A DNA stretch of 64,000 bases from Tepidamorphus gemmatus (GTDB lineage: Bacteria > Pseudomonadota > Alphaproteobacteria > Rhizobiales > Tepidamorphaceae). The stretch covers positions 186,001-250,000 of the forward strand of contig NZ_SMAK01000006.1 in NCBI RefSeq assembly GCF_004346195.1. Direction: 5' to 3'. The notes under the pieces are model-generated. The model had not been told where the DNA came from. It saw only the letters and a program-made list of their open reading frames with translations, and searched no databases. Both the position numbers and the translations under genes were made by a program. Shown here in pieces: positions 48,574-56,374 of this stretch (its first letter is position 1; the number at the start of each line of letters is the position of its first letter).

Positions 48574-48737
48574 TCAGCGACCGTATCCTGGCTGTTCTCA
48601 CCCTCGCCCTGGTCGCCGCCTTCCTCGGCGTCCTGCTGGTGTTCGTGCGGCGGCTCGATCTCGGACTCGTGCTGGTGGCGGTCGTCATGATGATCGCCTA
48701 TGACTTCTACCGACAGCTCGGGCGCCCGCGCGCCTGA
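48570..48737 (+). CDS. 55-residue two-helix membrane protein
   Basis: A 55-codon reading frame that overlaps the amidase stop by 4 bp (ATGA), with the product beginning MISDRILAVLTLALVAAFLG and ending FYRQLGRPRA. Two hydrophobic helices (about 6-26 and 31-46) are separated by a short basic loop RRLDLG. Translational coupling to the amidase and a GGAGG about 10 bp upstream support that it is a real gene. I do not recognise a family; a small accessory subunit of the TRAP permease is one possibility. Confidence 0.68.
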   Translation: MISDRILAVLTLALVAAFLGVLLVFVRRLDLGLVLVAVVMMIAYDFYRQLGRPRA

Positions 48738-48749
48738 GGCGTGTTCCGC

Positions 48750-48797
48750 GTTCCCTGCCCAGACCGCGCTTCCTGCCCAGATGCTTCCTGCCCAGAT
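48750..48797. repeat. Triple direct repeat upstream of TRAP operon 2
   Basis: GCTTCCTGCCCAGAT occurs twice in perfect head-to-tail copies (48768-48782 and 48783-48797), preceded by a third copy with three mismatches (48750-48764, GTTCCCTGCCCAGAC). The array lies 167-214 bp before the second TRAP receptor gene, between the two operons. A 15-bp period places copies about one and a half helical turns apart. It could be a regulator array or simple slippage-derived repeat. Confidence 0.75.
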
Positions 48798-48963
48798 AAT
48801 GTGCGGCAACCTGCCGTCTCCGCGGCTGCGCCGCCGAAATAAATGGCTGGCAAAGGCCGTCTGCTTCGGTCTAGTTTGACGGACACGCGCATGAAGCGCG
48901 ACGCGGACAAAGAACGCCGCGACCGGGCAATTGCGCGGTACTTCCAGGGAGGGAATGCATCCG

Positions 48964-49992
48964 ATGAAAAGACTTATTGCGTCTTCCGTGCTGGCCGTAT
49001 CCGTCGGCCTGTGCGGCGCGGCCCAGGCTGAAACCTGGAACATGCAGTCGACCTATCCGGGCTCGCTGACCCAGCTGGGCACGCTCGGCAAGCGCATTGC
49101 CGAGCAGGTTACCCTCGTCACTGATGGCAAGGTCGAACTCGTCTTCCAGGAGCCCGGCGCGCTGGTACCCGCCCTCGAGGTGTTCGACGCGGTCGCTTCT
49201 GGCGCCGTCGAGGCCGGCTGGTCGACACCCGGCTACTGGGCGGGCAAGGTGCCGTCGCTGCAGCTGTTCGCAGCCGTCCCCTTCGGTCCGCAGGCGGGCG
49301 AATATCTCGCCTGGATCAAGTTCGGCGGCGGCAAGGAACTGTTCGAGGAGATCTACCACAAGTACGGCATTCACGGCATCCACTGTGGCATCATCGCGCC
49401 GGAAGCCTCGGGCTGGTTCAAGAAGGAGATCAATTCGCCCGCCGACCTGCAGGGCCTGAAGATGCGGTTCTTCGGGCTCGGCGCCAAGGTCATGGAAAAG
49501 ATGGGCGTCTCGACGCAGCTCCTGGCCGGCGGTGACATCTTCCCGGCGCTGGAACTCGGCACCATCGACGCGACCGAGTTCTCGATGCCGGCAATCGACC
49601 TCAATCTGGGCTTCTATCAGGTCGCCAAGTACTACTACTTCCCGGGATGGCATCAGCAGTCGACCCTGTTCGACCTGATGATCAACCTCGACCTGTGGGA
49701 AAGCCTCGACGAGGTGACGAAGGCGCAGATCGAGGCGGTGTGCGACGCCGGCATCACCTATGGTCTGGCCGAAGGCGAGGCCATCCAGTTCGCCGCGCTC
49801 GAGGAGCTCGAATCCAAGGGCGTGAACATCCGCCAATGGTCGCCCGAGATGCTGGCGGCGTTGGAGGCGGCCTGGGACGAGGTGATCGCAGAACAGGTTG
49901 CCGCCGATGCCGACTTCGCGCGAGCCTGGGAATCCCTCTCCGCGTTCCGCGACCGCTACAAGCGCTGGAAGGAACTCGGCTACCTGAACTAG
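48964..49992 (+). CDS. TRAP transporter solute-binding protein 2
   Basis: 342-residue periplasmic receptor with a Sec signal peptide (MKRLIASSVLAVSVGLCGAAQA). Conserved TRAP blocks: ALVPALEVFDAVASGAVEAGWS, WFKKEINSPADLQGLKMRFFGLGA (carboxylate Arg), LLAGGDIFPALELGTIDATEFS. It belongs to the same broad subgroup as the first receptor but is clearly divergent and uses Sec rather than Tat. ATG 48964 follows an AGGGAGGG site at good spacing; an ATG at 48955 is too close to it. First gene of a three-gene TRAP operon. Confidence 0.92.
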   Translation: MKRLIASSVLAVSVGLCGAAQAETWNMQSTYPGSLTQLGTLGKRIAEQVTLVTDGKVELVFQEPGALVPALEVFDAVASGAVEAGWSTPGYWAGKVPSLQLFAAVPFGPQAGEYLAWIKFGGGKELFEEIYHKYGIHGIHCGIIAPEASGWFKKEINSPADLQGLKMRFFGLGAKVMEKMGVSTQLLAGGDIFPALELGTIDATEFSMPAIDLNLGFYQVAKYYYFPGWHQQSTLFDLMINLDLWESLDEVTKAQIEAVCDAGITYGLAEGEAIQFAALEELESKGVNIRQWSPEMLAALEAAWDEVIAEQVAADADFARAWESLSAFRDRYKRWKELGYLN

Positions 49993-50008
49993 TCGGCCGT
50001 CCGTCGGC

Positions 50009-50037
50009 AGCACGGTCCCGGCCGCCGGGACCGTGCT
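50009..50037 (+). other. Intercistronic hairpin after TRAP binding-protein gene 2
   Basis: A 13-bp perfect stem (AGCACGGTCCCGG paired with CCGGGACCGTGCT) closes a CCG triloop, 17 bp after the receptor stop. No U-run follows. It sits in the same place as the hairpin in the first TRAP operon and overlaps a GTG at 50033 that could otherwise start dctQ, arguing for the ATG at 50066. Confidence 0.75.
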
Positions 50038-50065
50038 CCCCGTCCTGATCGCACAGGTCATCGAC

Positions 50066-51076
50066 ATGGGTACGTTGAGCGCCGTGGTCGCCGTCCTGTC
50101 GGCGTTCGCCGTGGTGATGGCGCCATTTGGTCTGCACTGGATCGCATTGGTCGTCGGATTCCTCGCGCTGTTCGGCGCGGCCCTTTGGGGCAGCCGCCCG
50201 GGCTACTTCCTCACCGCGGCCGCGCTGATGGCAGTATCGGCGCCAGTCGACGACGCCTTCGAGATGACGCGCGCCGAGACGACCGCGCTGCGCCGGGCGG
50301 TGGACGCTGGCGAGCCGGGCGCGGCCACCATTCTGGCCGTGCACGATGTCACCGCGCCGATCGCCGGCTACCTGATCGTTGCCTGTCTGCTGCTCGTGGC
50401 GCTGGCCGTCCGTGTCGCCGTGCGGCGCGCACCGGATGGTGGATGGCACAAGTTCCTCGCGGAAAGTGACGCACTCGGCGCGCTGACCGTGAACATCGGC
50501 AAGGCGGCATCGTTCCTGTACGTGCCGATGATCATCATCATCATCTATGACGTCACCCAGCGTAAGATGCTGGATTTCTGGCCCGCCTTCTCGCAGACCG
50601 AATGGTATCGGATCTTCTCCTCGACCAAGCTGCAGGAGGCCGAATGGCACCTGCACGCCATCCTGTTCGTGATGTGCTTCGGCTTTGCCTATATCCGTGA
50701 CGCGCATGTGCGTATCGAACTGGTCCGCGACCGGCTGGAGCCACGTGCCCGGGTGTGGATCGAACTCATCGGCTGCTGCTTCTTCCTGGTCGCCTACTGC
50801 TACGTCGTCATGCGCTACGGCTACGACTTCGCCCAGAAGTCCTACGAGATCATGGAGGGCTCCTCGGCGCAGACCGGGCTGCCACTGCGCTTCCTCATCA
50901 AGGGCTTCCTGCCGCTCGGCTTTCTCGTGCTGGCGCTCGCAGGCGTCTCGGTGGCGGTGAAATGCCTGGTCTACCTGTTCGGACCGGCGTGCCTGCGTCA
51001 GAAGGCCGGCTATTACGCCGGCACCCACCATGCCGACGTGCCGCAGGACCTGCGGCCGGCGCAGACCGATCGCTGA
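50066..51076 (+). CDS. TRAP transporter small permease with N-terminal extension
   Basis: 336-residue DctQ-type subunit, much longer than the usual 160-220. The N-terminal part (about 1-125) has three hydrophobic helices around a charged, probably external loop (DDAFEMTRAETTALRRAVDAGEPG by region); the DctQ core follows (from about 135: LTVNIGKAASFLYVPMIIIIIY, then HAILFVMCFGFAYIRDAHVRIE, then QKSYEIMEGSSAQTGLPLRF). The start is uncertain (50066 or GTG 50033). The extension resembles that of large DctQ proteins in TakP-type systems; its role is unknown. Confidence 0.85.
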   Translation: MGTLSAVVAVLSAFAVVMAPFGLHWIALVVGFLALFGAALWGSRPGYFLTAAALMAVSAPVDDAFEMTRAETTALRRAVDAGEPGAATILAVHDVTAPIAGYLIVACLLLVALAVRVAVRRAPDGGWHKFLAESDALGALTVNIGKAASFLYVPMIIIIIYDVTQRKMLDFWPAFSQTEWYRIFSSTKLQEAEWHLHAILFVMCFGFAYIRDAHVRIELVRDRLEPRARVWIELIGCCFFLVAYCYVVMRYGYDFAQKSYEIMEGSSAQTGLPLRFLIKGFLPLGFLVLALAGVSVAVKCLVYLFGPACLRQKAGYYAGTHHADVPQDLRPAQTDR

Positions 51077-51091
51077 GGCTGGGCCACGACC

Positions 51092-52474
51092 ATGGCAATG
51101 TTCGTCGAGCTTCTGCCGTTGTGGATGTTCGTCGCGCTGGCGGTGCTGCTGTTCACCGGCTATCCGGTAGCCTTCATCCTCGGCGGTGTCGGCCTCGCCT
51201 TTGCGCTGATCGGCGATCTGTTCGGCGTGTTCCGGCTCCAGCAGCTCGCCCTCATTCCGCTGCGGATCTACGGCGGGACGATGGAAAGTCCGGTGCTGGT
51301 CGCCATACCCATGTTCATCTTCATGGGGACGATGCTGGAGAAGTCAGGCGTCGCACGCGACCTGTTGCAGGCGCTGCAGGTTCTGCTGCGGCGCGTGCCC
51401 GGCGGCCTGGCGCTGTCGGTGACGCTGATGGGCACCATCATGGCCGCGACCACCGGCATCATCGGCGCCTCGGTGGTGATGATGACGCTGCTGGCACTGC
51501 CGGTGATGCTCGAGCGGCGCTACAACATGCCGCTTGCCACCGGCACGATCGCCGCATCGGGCACGCTCGGGATCCTGATCCCGCCCTCGATCATGCTGGT
51601 CATCATGGCCGACCTGCTGTCGGTTCCCGTCGGCACCGTGTTCGTCGGCGCGATCGTGCCCGGCCTGCTGCTGTCGCTTCTCTACGCGGGCTACATCTGG
51701 ACACTCTGCCATTTGAAGCCCGACCTCGCGCCGCCGCTGCCCGACGACATCGGACCCACGACGCGCGGCGAATTCTGGGCGATGATACTGCGCAGCTTCG
51801 TCCCGCCGATCGCACTGATCGTCCTCGTGCTTGGCTCGATCTTCGCGGGCTTCGCCACGCCGACCGAGGCGGCCGGCGTCGGCGCCGGCGGCTCGGTCCT
51901 GCTCGCGGCGATCAACCGCCAGCTGTCCTGGAAGGTGTTCGTCGAGGTCTGCCAGCGCTCGGCGCTGACCGGCGGCATGCTGTTCGGCATCTTCGTCGGC
52001 GCCACCGCCTTCTCCTTCGTGTTCCGCACACTGGGCGGCGAGCATCTGATCGTCGATTTCATCAAGGCGACCGGCGTCGGGCCGTGGAGCATCCTGCTGG
52101 TGCTGATGCTGATGATCTTCCTGCTCGGCTTCTTCTTCGACTGGATCGAGATCACCCTGATCGTGCTGCCGGTGTTCGCGCCGATCATCGGCCTGCTCGA
52201 TTTCGGCGATCACGTCGGGACATGGGAGGGAGTGGCGAAGGCCAACATCATCTGGTTCCTGGTGCTGGCGGCGGTGAACCTGCAGACCTCGTTCCTGACG
52301 CCGCCCTTCGGATTCGCGCTGTTCTACATGAAGGGCGTCGCGCCGCCCGGCGTCACGATCCAGCAGATCTACCGGGGCATCATTCCGTTCGTCACGCTGC
52401 AGGTGGTCGGCCTTGCCCTGTGTATCGCCTTTCCCGCGCTCGTGCTCTGGCTGCCGAGCATGCTGCTGCGCTGA
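51092..52474 (+). CDS. TRAP transporter large permease (DctM) 2
   Basis: 460-residue DctM with about twelve helices. Signatures include YPVAFILGGVGLAFALIGDL, IPMFIFMGTMLEKSGVARDLL, TTGIIGASVVMMTLLALPVML, GTLGILIPPSIMLVIMADLL and LQTSFLTPPFGFALFYMKG. Completes the second TRAP system, 15 bp after dctQ. A candidate terminator follows the stop. Confidence 0.94.
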   Translation: MAMFVELLPLWMFVALAVLLFTGYPVAFILGGVGLAFALIGDLFGVFRLQQLALIPLRIYGGTMESPVLVAIPMFIFMGTMLEKSGVARDLLQALQVLLRRVPGGLALSVTLMGTIMAATTGIIGASVVMMTLLALPVMLERRYNMPLATGTIAASGTLGILIPPSIMLVIMADLLSVPVGTVFVGAIVPGLLLSLLYAGYIWTLCHLKPDLAPPLPDDIGPTTRGEFWAMILRSFVPPIALIVLVLGSIFAGFATPTEAAGVGAGGSVLLAAINRQLSWKVFVEVCQRSALTGGMLFGIFVGATAFSFVFRTLGGEHLIVDFIKATGVGPWSILLVLMLMIFLLGFFFDWIEITLIVLPVFAPIIGLLDFGDHVGTWEGVAKANIIWFLVLAAVNLQTSFLTPPFGFALFYMKGVAPPGVTIQQIYRGIIPFVTLQVVGLALCIAFPALVLWLPSMLLR

Positions 52475-52488
52475 ACGCTTGCCGTTGG

Positions 52489-52520
52489 GGACCGGTCGCA
52501 CGATAGTGCCGGTCCGTTTT
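52489..52520 (+). terminator. Candidate terminator after TRAP operon 2
   Basis: GGACCGG and CCGGTCC form a 7-bp stem, with an inner CAC/GTG pairing in the 13-base loop, followed by TTTT after one base. It lies 14 bp after the dctM stop. The ribosome site AGGAGCG of the DUF3422 gene begins right after the T-run. Confidence 0.65.
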
Positions 52521-52534
52521 AGGAGCGCAGCGAC

Positions 52535-53884
52535 ATGAGAGATGGCGGATCGACCGCAACGGGAGTGGACGACGCAGCTGCCGGCGGCGCCGCTGCGCAG
52601 GCGGCCAGGCAGCCGGCTGCCGGATTCGAGCCGCACCGGCACAGGGACGCCGCGGTCGGCGAGGTGCACACGCGACCGTTCCGTCCGGTGGAGCCGCCGC
52701 GCGTGCTGCATCACATGGCGTTCGAATCGCGCTTCGACGACGGCAGCGCCTACGAATCGCTCGCCCGCTTCTGTCGCGCGCACGGCGCGCTGCCGCCAGA
52801 TCCGGCCGCGCGACATCATATTGTCGCGCTTGGTGGCGCCGAGCTGCGCTGGGAGCTCCACACCGAGTTCACGACCATGACGCTGTCGGTTGCCCCTCCG
52901 CCAGGCGACCCCTTCGCAGCCCCAAACATCGCCTCGCTCGCTGCCTTCCTGCCGAAGGCGCCCGGTCCGCTGATCGTGGCGACGCGGCTCGCGCTGATCC
53001 ACGCGGGCGAAGATGTTCCGGACCTCGGCATGTTCGACCCGGCGAGTCTGAGCGCCTCCGAGGTCGACGGCGGCGCGGCCATCGTCGCCACCGACTTCAG
53101 GCCGGACGCTTCCGGCTTTACCCGCATTCTCGTCGCCAGCCGCGACCTGTCCCCCGGTCGGGCCGGGGCCCTCGTGCAGCGCCTGCTCGAGATCGAGACC
53201 TACCGGACGCTGACCCTGCTCGGACTGCCCGAGGCGCGCCGTCTCGGACCGGTTCTCGACACAATCGAAGCGGAGCTCACCGGGCTGATCCGCCAGATGC
53301 GGACCGAGGCAGGTTTCGACTCGAGCCGCGAGCTGCTGGCGCGGCTGATCGACCTGGCCGCGGGCATCGAAGCGGAGGCGGCGGCGGCCTCCTACCGGTT
53401 CGGGGCGACGCGGGCCTACTGGGAGATCGTCGAGCAGCGCATACTGTCGATCCGCGAGGAGCGGGTGCAGGGCTTCGGAACGCTCGAAAGCTTCCTTGCC
53501 CGGCGCATCAAGCCGGCGCTGAGAACCTGCGAGACCGTCGAAGGCCGGCTCGACGATCTCGCGCAGAAGCTCGCCCGCACCTCGAACCTGCTGCGCACGC
53601 GGGTCGATATCGAGCTCGAAAGCCAGAACCGCGACCTGCTCGACTCCATGAACCGGCGTGCCCGCCAGCAATTGCGGCTGCAGCAGACGGTCGAGGGCCT
53701 CTCGGTGGCGGCCGTCAGCTACTATGTCGTCGGTCTGGTCGGCTATCTGGCGAAGGGCGGCGAGACGATACTGGGCCTGCCCTTCGATCCCACCGTCGCC
53801 ACGGCGGCCGCGGTCCCGGTCTCGGTGCTGGTGGTGTGGCTCGTGGTCCGGCGCATCCGGCGCGGACATCGCGAGGGGGATTGA
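52535..53884 (+). CDS. DUF3422 family membrane protein
   Basis: 449-residue DUF3422 protein. The family N-terminal motif VHTRPFRPVEPPRVLHHM is followed by RWELHTEFTTMTL; a long helical/coiled-coil middle (about 250-385) leads to two C-terminal membrane helices (about 395-435: LSVAAVSYYVVGLVGYLAKG and AAAVPVSVLVVWLVV) and a basic tail. Predicted to be anchored in the inner membrane with the large domain in the cytosol. Function is unknown. It converges with the MarR gene with 15 bp between. Confidence 0.85.
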   Translation: MRDGGSTATGVDDAAAGGAAAQAARQPAAGFEPHRHRDAAVGEVHTRPFRPVEPPRVLHHMAFESRFDDGSAYESLARFCRAHGALPPDPAARHHIVALGGAELRWELHTEFTTMTLSVAPPPGDPFAAPNIASLAAFLPKAPGPLIVATRLALIHAGEDVPDLGMFDPASLSASEVDGGAAIVATDFRPDASGFTRILVASRDLSPGRAGALVQRLLEIETYRTLTLLGLPEARRLGPVLDTIEAELTGLIRQMRTEAGFDSSRELLARLIDLAAGIEAEAAAASYRFGATRAYWEIVEQRILSIREERVQGFGTLESFLARRIKPALRTCETVEGRLDDLAQKLARTSNLLRTRVDIELESQNRDLLDSMNRRARQQLRLQQTVEGLSVAAVSYYVVGLVGYLAKGGETILGLPFDPTVATAAAVPVSVLVVWLVVRRIRRGHREGD

Positions 53885-53899
53885 GGCTCCTCGCCGCCG

Positions 53900-54427
53900 T
53901 CAGTCCCGGACTTCGTCCTGCCCCGCCGCCTCCATCAGCGTCGCCACCATCTCGAACGAGGTGACGATCGTCTGCCGCGTTTCGGGCGTCAGTGCGGCGA
54001 AGGCAGCCGTGAAGGCTTCGCGCATGACCGGCGGCGCGCTGGAGAGCACCGCACGGCCGGATTCGGTCAGGCGGGGATGCACGATCCGGCGGTCGCGCAG
54101 GCTGCGGTCGCGGACCACGAGACCGCGCGGTTCCAGATTGTCGAGGATGGTCGTCACGGTCGCCTGGCTGAGACTCGCATGCGCAGCAATCGTCCGCGTG
54201 GTGACCTCGCCGAGATCACGGATCGCCAACAGCACGACGAGCTGCGGCAGCGTCAGTCCACTCTGTCGCGCCACGCGCTTGGAATGGATGTCGACGGCGC
54301 GGATGATGCGCCGGATGGCGCGCAACACGTCCTGCGCCTCGCTGGGATCGCAGGAGGCGTGCGCGCCCGCAACCAGGGGAATGGTCAGCTCGGCAGGATC
54401 AGTGGGGCCGGAAGGATCGGTGGTCAC
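53900..54427 (-). CDS. MarR-family regulator of the NAGGN operon
   Basis: 175-residue winged-helix regulator: dimerisation helices flank the HTH (LTLPQLVVLLAIRDLGEVTTRTIAAHASLSQATVTTILDNLEPRGLV by region) and the wing has DRSLRDRRIVHPRLTESG. It diverges from the N-acetylglutaminylglutamine amide operon, an arrangement typical of that osmoadaptation locus in alphaproteobacteria, so it most likely controls it. Palindromic sites lie in the shared 150-bp promoter region. Confidence 0.88.
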   Translation of the reverse strand: MTTDPSGPTDPAELTIPLVAGAHASCDPSEAQDVLRAIRRIIRAVDIHSKRVARQSGLTLPQLVVLLAIRDLGEVTTRTIAAHASLSQATVTTILDNLEPRGLVVRDRSLRDRRIVHPRLTESGRAVLSSAPPVMREAFTAAFAALTPETRQTIVTSFEMVATLMEAAGQDEVRD

Positions 54428-54447
54428 GCTCGGTTATCCTGCTTTGA

Positions 54448-54480
54448 TTTGACCTCAAAACATTTGTCCTGTAAACAAAT
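54448..54480 (+). promoter_or_regulatory. Promoter and MarR operator of the NAGGN operon
   Basis: TTGACC (54449-54454) and TAAACA (54472-54477) are 17 bp apart and could be -35 and -10 boxes for the osmolyte operon. They are overlapped by two inverted repeats: TTTGA-CC-TCAAA (54448-54459) and ATTTGT-N7-ACAAAT (54462-54480). Such overlap fits repression by the divergent MarR protein. The stretch is AT-rich against the local background. Confidence 0.55.
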
Positions 54481-54577
54481 AGGCAACCCAGCCCGCCCCT
54501 CGTGCGTTGACGCAGCGCCCGGACGCGGTGTCGTCCGCGGGGCTCCATTCATTACCACGGAGTTTCACCACAAGATC

Positions 54578-56353
54578 ATGTGCGGTTTCTGCGGAGAAGT
54601 GCGATTCGACGGCTCGCATGCGGATGCGGCTGCGATGGCCCGAATGACCGAGGCGCTGGCGCCGCGCGGCCCCGATGGCGCCGGCCTGCTGTTGCGCGAC
54701 CGGGTGGGCCTCGGCCACCGCCGCCTGACCATCATCGACCTGTCGGCGCGCGCCGAGCAGCCGATGGTCGACGCCGATCTGGGCCTCTCCATAGCCTTCA
54801 ACGGCTGCATATACAACTACCCGCAGCTGCGGGACGATCTGCAGGCGATGGGCTACCGCTTCTTCTCGACCGGCGACACCGAGGTGATCCTCAAGGCCTG
54901 GCACGCCTGGGGGATGGACTGCGTCGACCGCTTTCATGGCATGTTCGCCTTCGCGATCCACGAGCGCGACAGCGGCCGGCTGATCCTCGGCCGCGACCGC
55001 TTCGGCATCAAGCCGCTTTATCTGGCCGAGAGCGCTGGCCGACTGCGCTTCGCCTCGACCCTGCCGGCGCTGCTGGCCGCCGGCGACGTCGACACCTCGA
55101 TCGATCCGGTCGCCCTGCACACCTACATGACGTTCCATGCCGTGGTACCGCCGCCGCGCACCATCCTCAACGGGGTGCGCAAGCTGCCGCCCGCGACGAT
55201 CCGCATCGTCGAACCCGACGGCCGCAGCAACGACCGCGTCTACTGGGCGCCGGAATTCGACCGAACCGCCGACGAGATCGCGATGCCCGCCGAGCTGTGG
55301 CGCGAGCAGGTCGGTGCGGCGCTGCGCCAGGCTGTCGAACGGCGCATGGTCGCGGATGTGCCGGTCGGCGTGCTGTTGTCGGGCGGCGTCGATTCGAGCC
55401 TCGTGGTGGCGCTGCTCGCCGAGGCCGGCCAGACTGGCCTCAAAACCTTCTCGATCGGCTTCGAGGAGGCGTTCGGCGAGAAAGGCGACGAGTTCGTCTA
55501 TTCCGACATGGTCGCCGAGCACTACGGCACCGATCACACCAAGATCTTCGTTGCGTCCGAGCGGCTGATGGATGCGCTACCCGGCACCATCGAGGCGATG
55601 TCGGAGCCGATGGTGTCCTATGACACTGTGGGCTTCTACCTGCTCAGCCAGGAGGTGTCGAAGCACATCAAGGTGGTGCAGAGCGGCCAGGGCGCCGACG
55701 AGGTATTCGGCGGCTATCACTGGTACCCGCCGCTGGCGGAGTCGAACGACATCGTCGACGACTATGCCCGACACTTCTTCGATCGCGACGACGCGACTCT
55801 GCGCCGGCAGGTGAACCCCGCTGCCCTGTGCGGAACGGATGCGAGCCGCGAGCTGGTGGCCGACCACTTCGCCAGATCCGGCGCCGGCACGCCGCTTGAC
55901 CGGGCGCTCAGGCTCGACGCCACCGTCATGCTGGTCGACGATCCGGTGAAGCGGGTCGACAACATGACGATGGCCTGGGGGCTGGAGGCCCGTGTCCCGT
56001 TCCTCGACCATGAACTGGTGGAACTCGCCGCCCGGGTGCCGGGCAGCCTCAAGCTCAAGGACGGCGGCAAGGGCATTCTCAAGGATGTTGCGCGCCAGGT
56101 GCTGCCGGCCGCAGTGATCGACCGGCCGAAGGGCTATTTCCCGGTTCCGGCGCTGAAATACATCCAGGGACCATATCTCGAAATGGTGCGCGACGTGCTG
56201 CACAGCCGTGCCGCACGCGAACGCAATCTGTTCCAGCAGCCGTATCTCGACGCGCTGCTGGACGATCCCGCCGCGCATATCACTCCACTGCGCGGCTCGG
56301 AGCTGTGGCAGGTGGCGCTGCTCGAGATGTGGCTGCAGAGCCATGTGGGATGA
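54578..56353 (+). CDS. asnO: N-acetylglutaminylglutamine amidotransferase
   Basis: 591-residue AsnB-like enzyme of the NAGGN osmolyte pathway, amidating N-acetylglutaminylglutamine. The class II GATase domain starts at Cys2 (MCGFCGEVRFDG) and runs to about 215, with LGHRRLTIIDLS and FNGCIYNY; the synthetase domain has the PP-loop VLLSGGVDSSLVVALLAE and SGQGADEVFGGY. The ATG at 54578 is fixed by the need for Cys at position 2. Followed 21 bp later by the synthetase gene. Pathway assignment rests on the characteristic three-gene neighbourhood. Confidence 0.92.
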   Translation: MCGFCGEVRFDGSHADAAAMARMTEALAPRGPDGAGLLLRDRVGLGHRRLTIIDLSARAEQPMVDADLGLSIAFNGCIYNYPQLRDDLQAMGYRFFSTGDTEVILKAWHAWGMDCVDRFHGMFAFAIHERDSGRLILGRDRFGIKPLYLAESAGRLRFASTLPALLAAGDVDTSIDPVALHTYMTFHAVVPPPRTILNGVRKLPPATIRIVEPDGRSNDRVYWAPEFDRTADEIAMPAELWREQVGAALRQAVERRMVADVPVGVLLSGGVDSSLVVALLAEAGQTGLKTFSIGFEEAFGEKGDEFVYSDMVAEHYGTDHTKIFVASERLMDALPGTIEAMSEPMVSYDTVGFYLLSQEVSKHIKVVQSGQGADEVFGGYHWYPPLAESNDIVDDYARHFFDRDDATLRRQVNPAALCGTDASRELVADHFARSGAGTPLDRALRLDATVMLVDDPVKRVDNMTMAWGLEARVPFLDHELVELAARVPGSLKLKDGGKGILKDVARQVLPAAVIDRPKGYFPVPALKYIQGPYLEMVRDVLHSRAARERNLFQQPYLDALLDDPAAHITPLRGSELWQVALLEMWLQSHVG

Positions 56354-56374
56354 CCTTTCCGCACGGAGGCAAGC

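Noticed and set aside
51344-53869. 841-codon open frame antisense to dctM and the DUF3422 gene
   Set aside because: Low-complexity His/Gln/Arg-rich translation crossing two well-supported genes and their terminator.
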